6,971 bases of DNA from CAYLKS01 sp964384205 [NCBI: uncultured bacterium] (GTDB taxonomy: Bacteria; JAGOEH01). Location: NCBI GenBank assembly GCA_964384205.1, contig CAYLKS010000100.1:1-6971 (forward strand). The letters are read 5' to 3'. The notes under the pieces were generated by a model. It made no database searches and had not been told where the DNA came from. It worked only from the letters and a program-made list of their open reading frames with translations. Position 1 is the stretch's first letter. Every line of letters begins with the position of its first letter. The position numbers and the translations under genes are program-made. Shown here piece after piece: positions 6,467 through 6,971 of the stretch.

Positions 6467-6971
6467 ATGCCAATAACTAATACTTATAAATTACCACCTA
6501 TTAGAGATGGTATATATAGAAATGTTGAGATAAAAGAATCAGAGATAAAAAAAGGTAGTGGTATATATGATCCATCTCATGGATCTGGTATAAATGATAT
6601 TCCTCATATTTTTGCACCAAAACGTGGTTTTGGAACATCTAGCAAAAAATTAGCTTTTAATAAATATTTATTAACTGGAAATTTTCCATATAAATCATCA
6701 CATTCAAATAAAGAAATAATAAATGGTAAAGGATTATGGTCTTGGGTCAAATCTAAAGCACGATCGGCTTGGAATTGGGCCAAAAGAAAGATTCCAGAAG
6801 TTGGCAAACGATTTATATCTAATGTTATTGTTCCAGCTGCCCAAAAAACAGGATTAGAAATTATCAGAAATCCAACAAATATAAAAAATATATTAAAAAG
6901 TAATGTAGGCGAATTAGCTCAAAAATCTAAAGAATTTGGAAAAGAAGAAATAAAAAAGGCTGTTAGTGGTT
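6467..6971 (+). CDS. Adenovirus pVI-like minor capsid / membrane-active protein (3' partial)
   Basis: The reading frame is open from ATG 6467 to the right edge, giving 168 residues without a stop, so the C-terminus is missing. Residues 1-83 form a polar, Gly/Ser-containing N-terminal part with a repeated GSGI (30-33 and 39-42). I85-N-G-K88 followed by G89 fits the second adenain consensus, [MIL]xGx|G. Directly after it is a Trp-rich basic amphipathic stretch, L90-W-S-W-V-K, then A101-W-N-W-A-K-R-K108, then further helical sequence with few acidic residues. In adenovirus pVI the viral protease removes an N-terminal propeptide just before a similar Trp-containing amphipathic helix that disrupts endosomal membranes; order and character match here. 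The propeptide would be about 88 aa, longer than the roughly 33 aa of human adenovirus pVI. The start is the first ATG after an A-rich leader, with A at -3. The CDS is secure; the pVI role is inferred from motif order, not from a database match. Confidence 0.83.
   Translation, partial: MPITNTYKLPPIRDGIYRNVEIKESEIKKGSGIYDPSHGSGINDIPHIFAPKRGFGTSSKKLAFNKYLLTGNFPYKSSHSNKEIINGKGLWSWVKSKARSAWNWAKRKIPEVGKRFISNVIVPAAQKTGLEIIRNPTNIKNILKSNVGELAQKSKEFGKEEIKKAVSG

Noticed and set aside
6604-6807. A 67-codon ORF on the - strand.
   Set aside because: It is antisense to the pVI-like frame, which has a clear motif order and stays open for 168 codons to the edge.
1-6971. Ciliate-type genetic code (UAR read as Gln), considered because of the extreme A+T content.
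   Set aside because: TAA and TAG end genes at sensible places and do not interrupt recognisable domains; Gln uses CAA/CAG.

Overview
The window looks like part of a eukaryotic double-stranded DNA virus, or an integrated provirus, of the Polinton/Maverick, adintovirus and Polinton-like virus group (Varidnaviria, the lineage with protein-primed polymerase, packaging ATPase and adenovirus-like maturation). The evidence is a protein-primed family B DNA polymerase, a small A32/FtsK-HerA-like packaging ATPase, and a partial protein that resembles adenovirus pVI with an adenain-type cleavage motif. The DNA is very A+T rich (by eye roughly three quarters or more A+T), with A/T-ending codons throughout. 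No start codon used by a called gene has a recognisable Shine-Dalgarno sequence, which fits a eukaryotic host. The called genes end in TAG, TAA, TGA and TAG, and Gln is written with CAA/CAG, so the standard genetic code fits and a ciliate-type UAR=Gln code does not. No integrase, capsid protein or protease gene lies in the window; they would be expected outside it.

Layout. Positions 1-4425 (+) hold one very long polymerase ORF whose frame is open to the left edge. It carries, in order, an uncharacterised N-terminal region, a Cys/His segment, a Vsr/DUF559-like PD-(D/E)XK endonuclease-like module, the 3'-5' exonuclease, the protein-primed PolB palm, and a complete C-terminal deoxynucleoside/thymidine kinase-like domain with a herpesvirus-TK-like DRHP motif. 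The 78-bp gap to the convergent ATPase gene (5163-4504, - strand) is mostly filled by three back-to-back perfect hairpins, probably a shared two-way transcript-end signal. A 112-bp, nearly pure A+T divergent intergenic region separates the ATPase from a rightward cluster: a 329-aa Glu/Lys-rich protein with an LPGG maturation motif and an NLS-like patch (5276-6265), a possible 34-aa basic peptide whose stop lies inside a hairpin (6299-6403), and the truncated pVI-like protein (6467 to the right edge).

How the genes fit together (inference). The polymerase would copy a linear, protein-primed genome, and its fused kinase could supply dNTP precursors. The ATPase would package the DNA. The rightward proteins look like virion components processed by an adenain-like protease encoded elsewhere. 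The polymerase-kinase fusion and the triple-hairpin terminator are the most unusual parts of the window.
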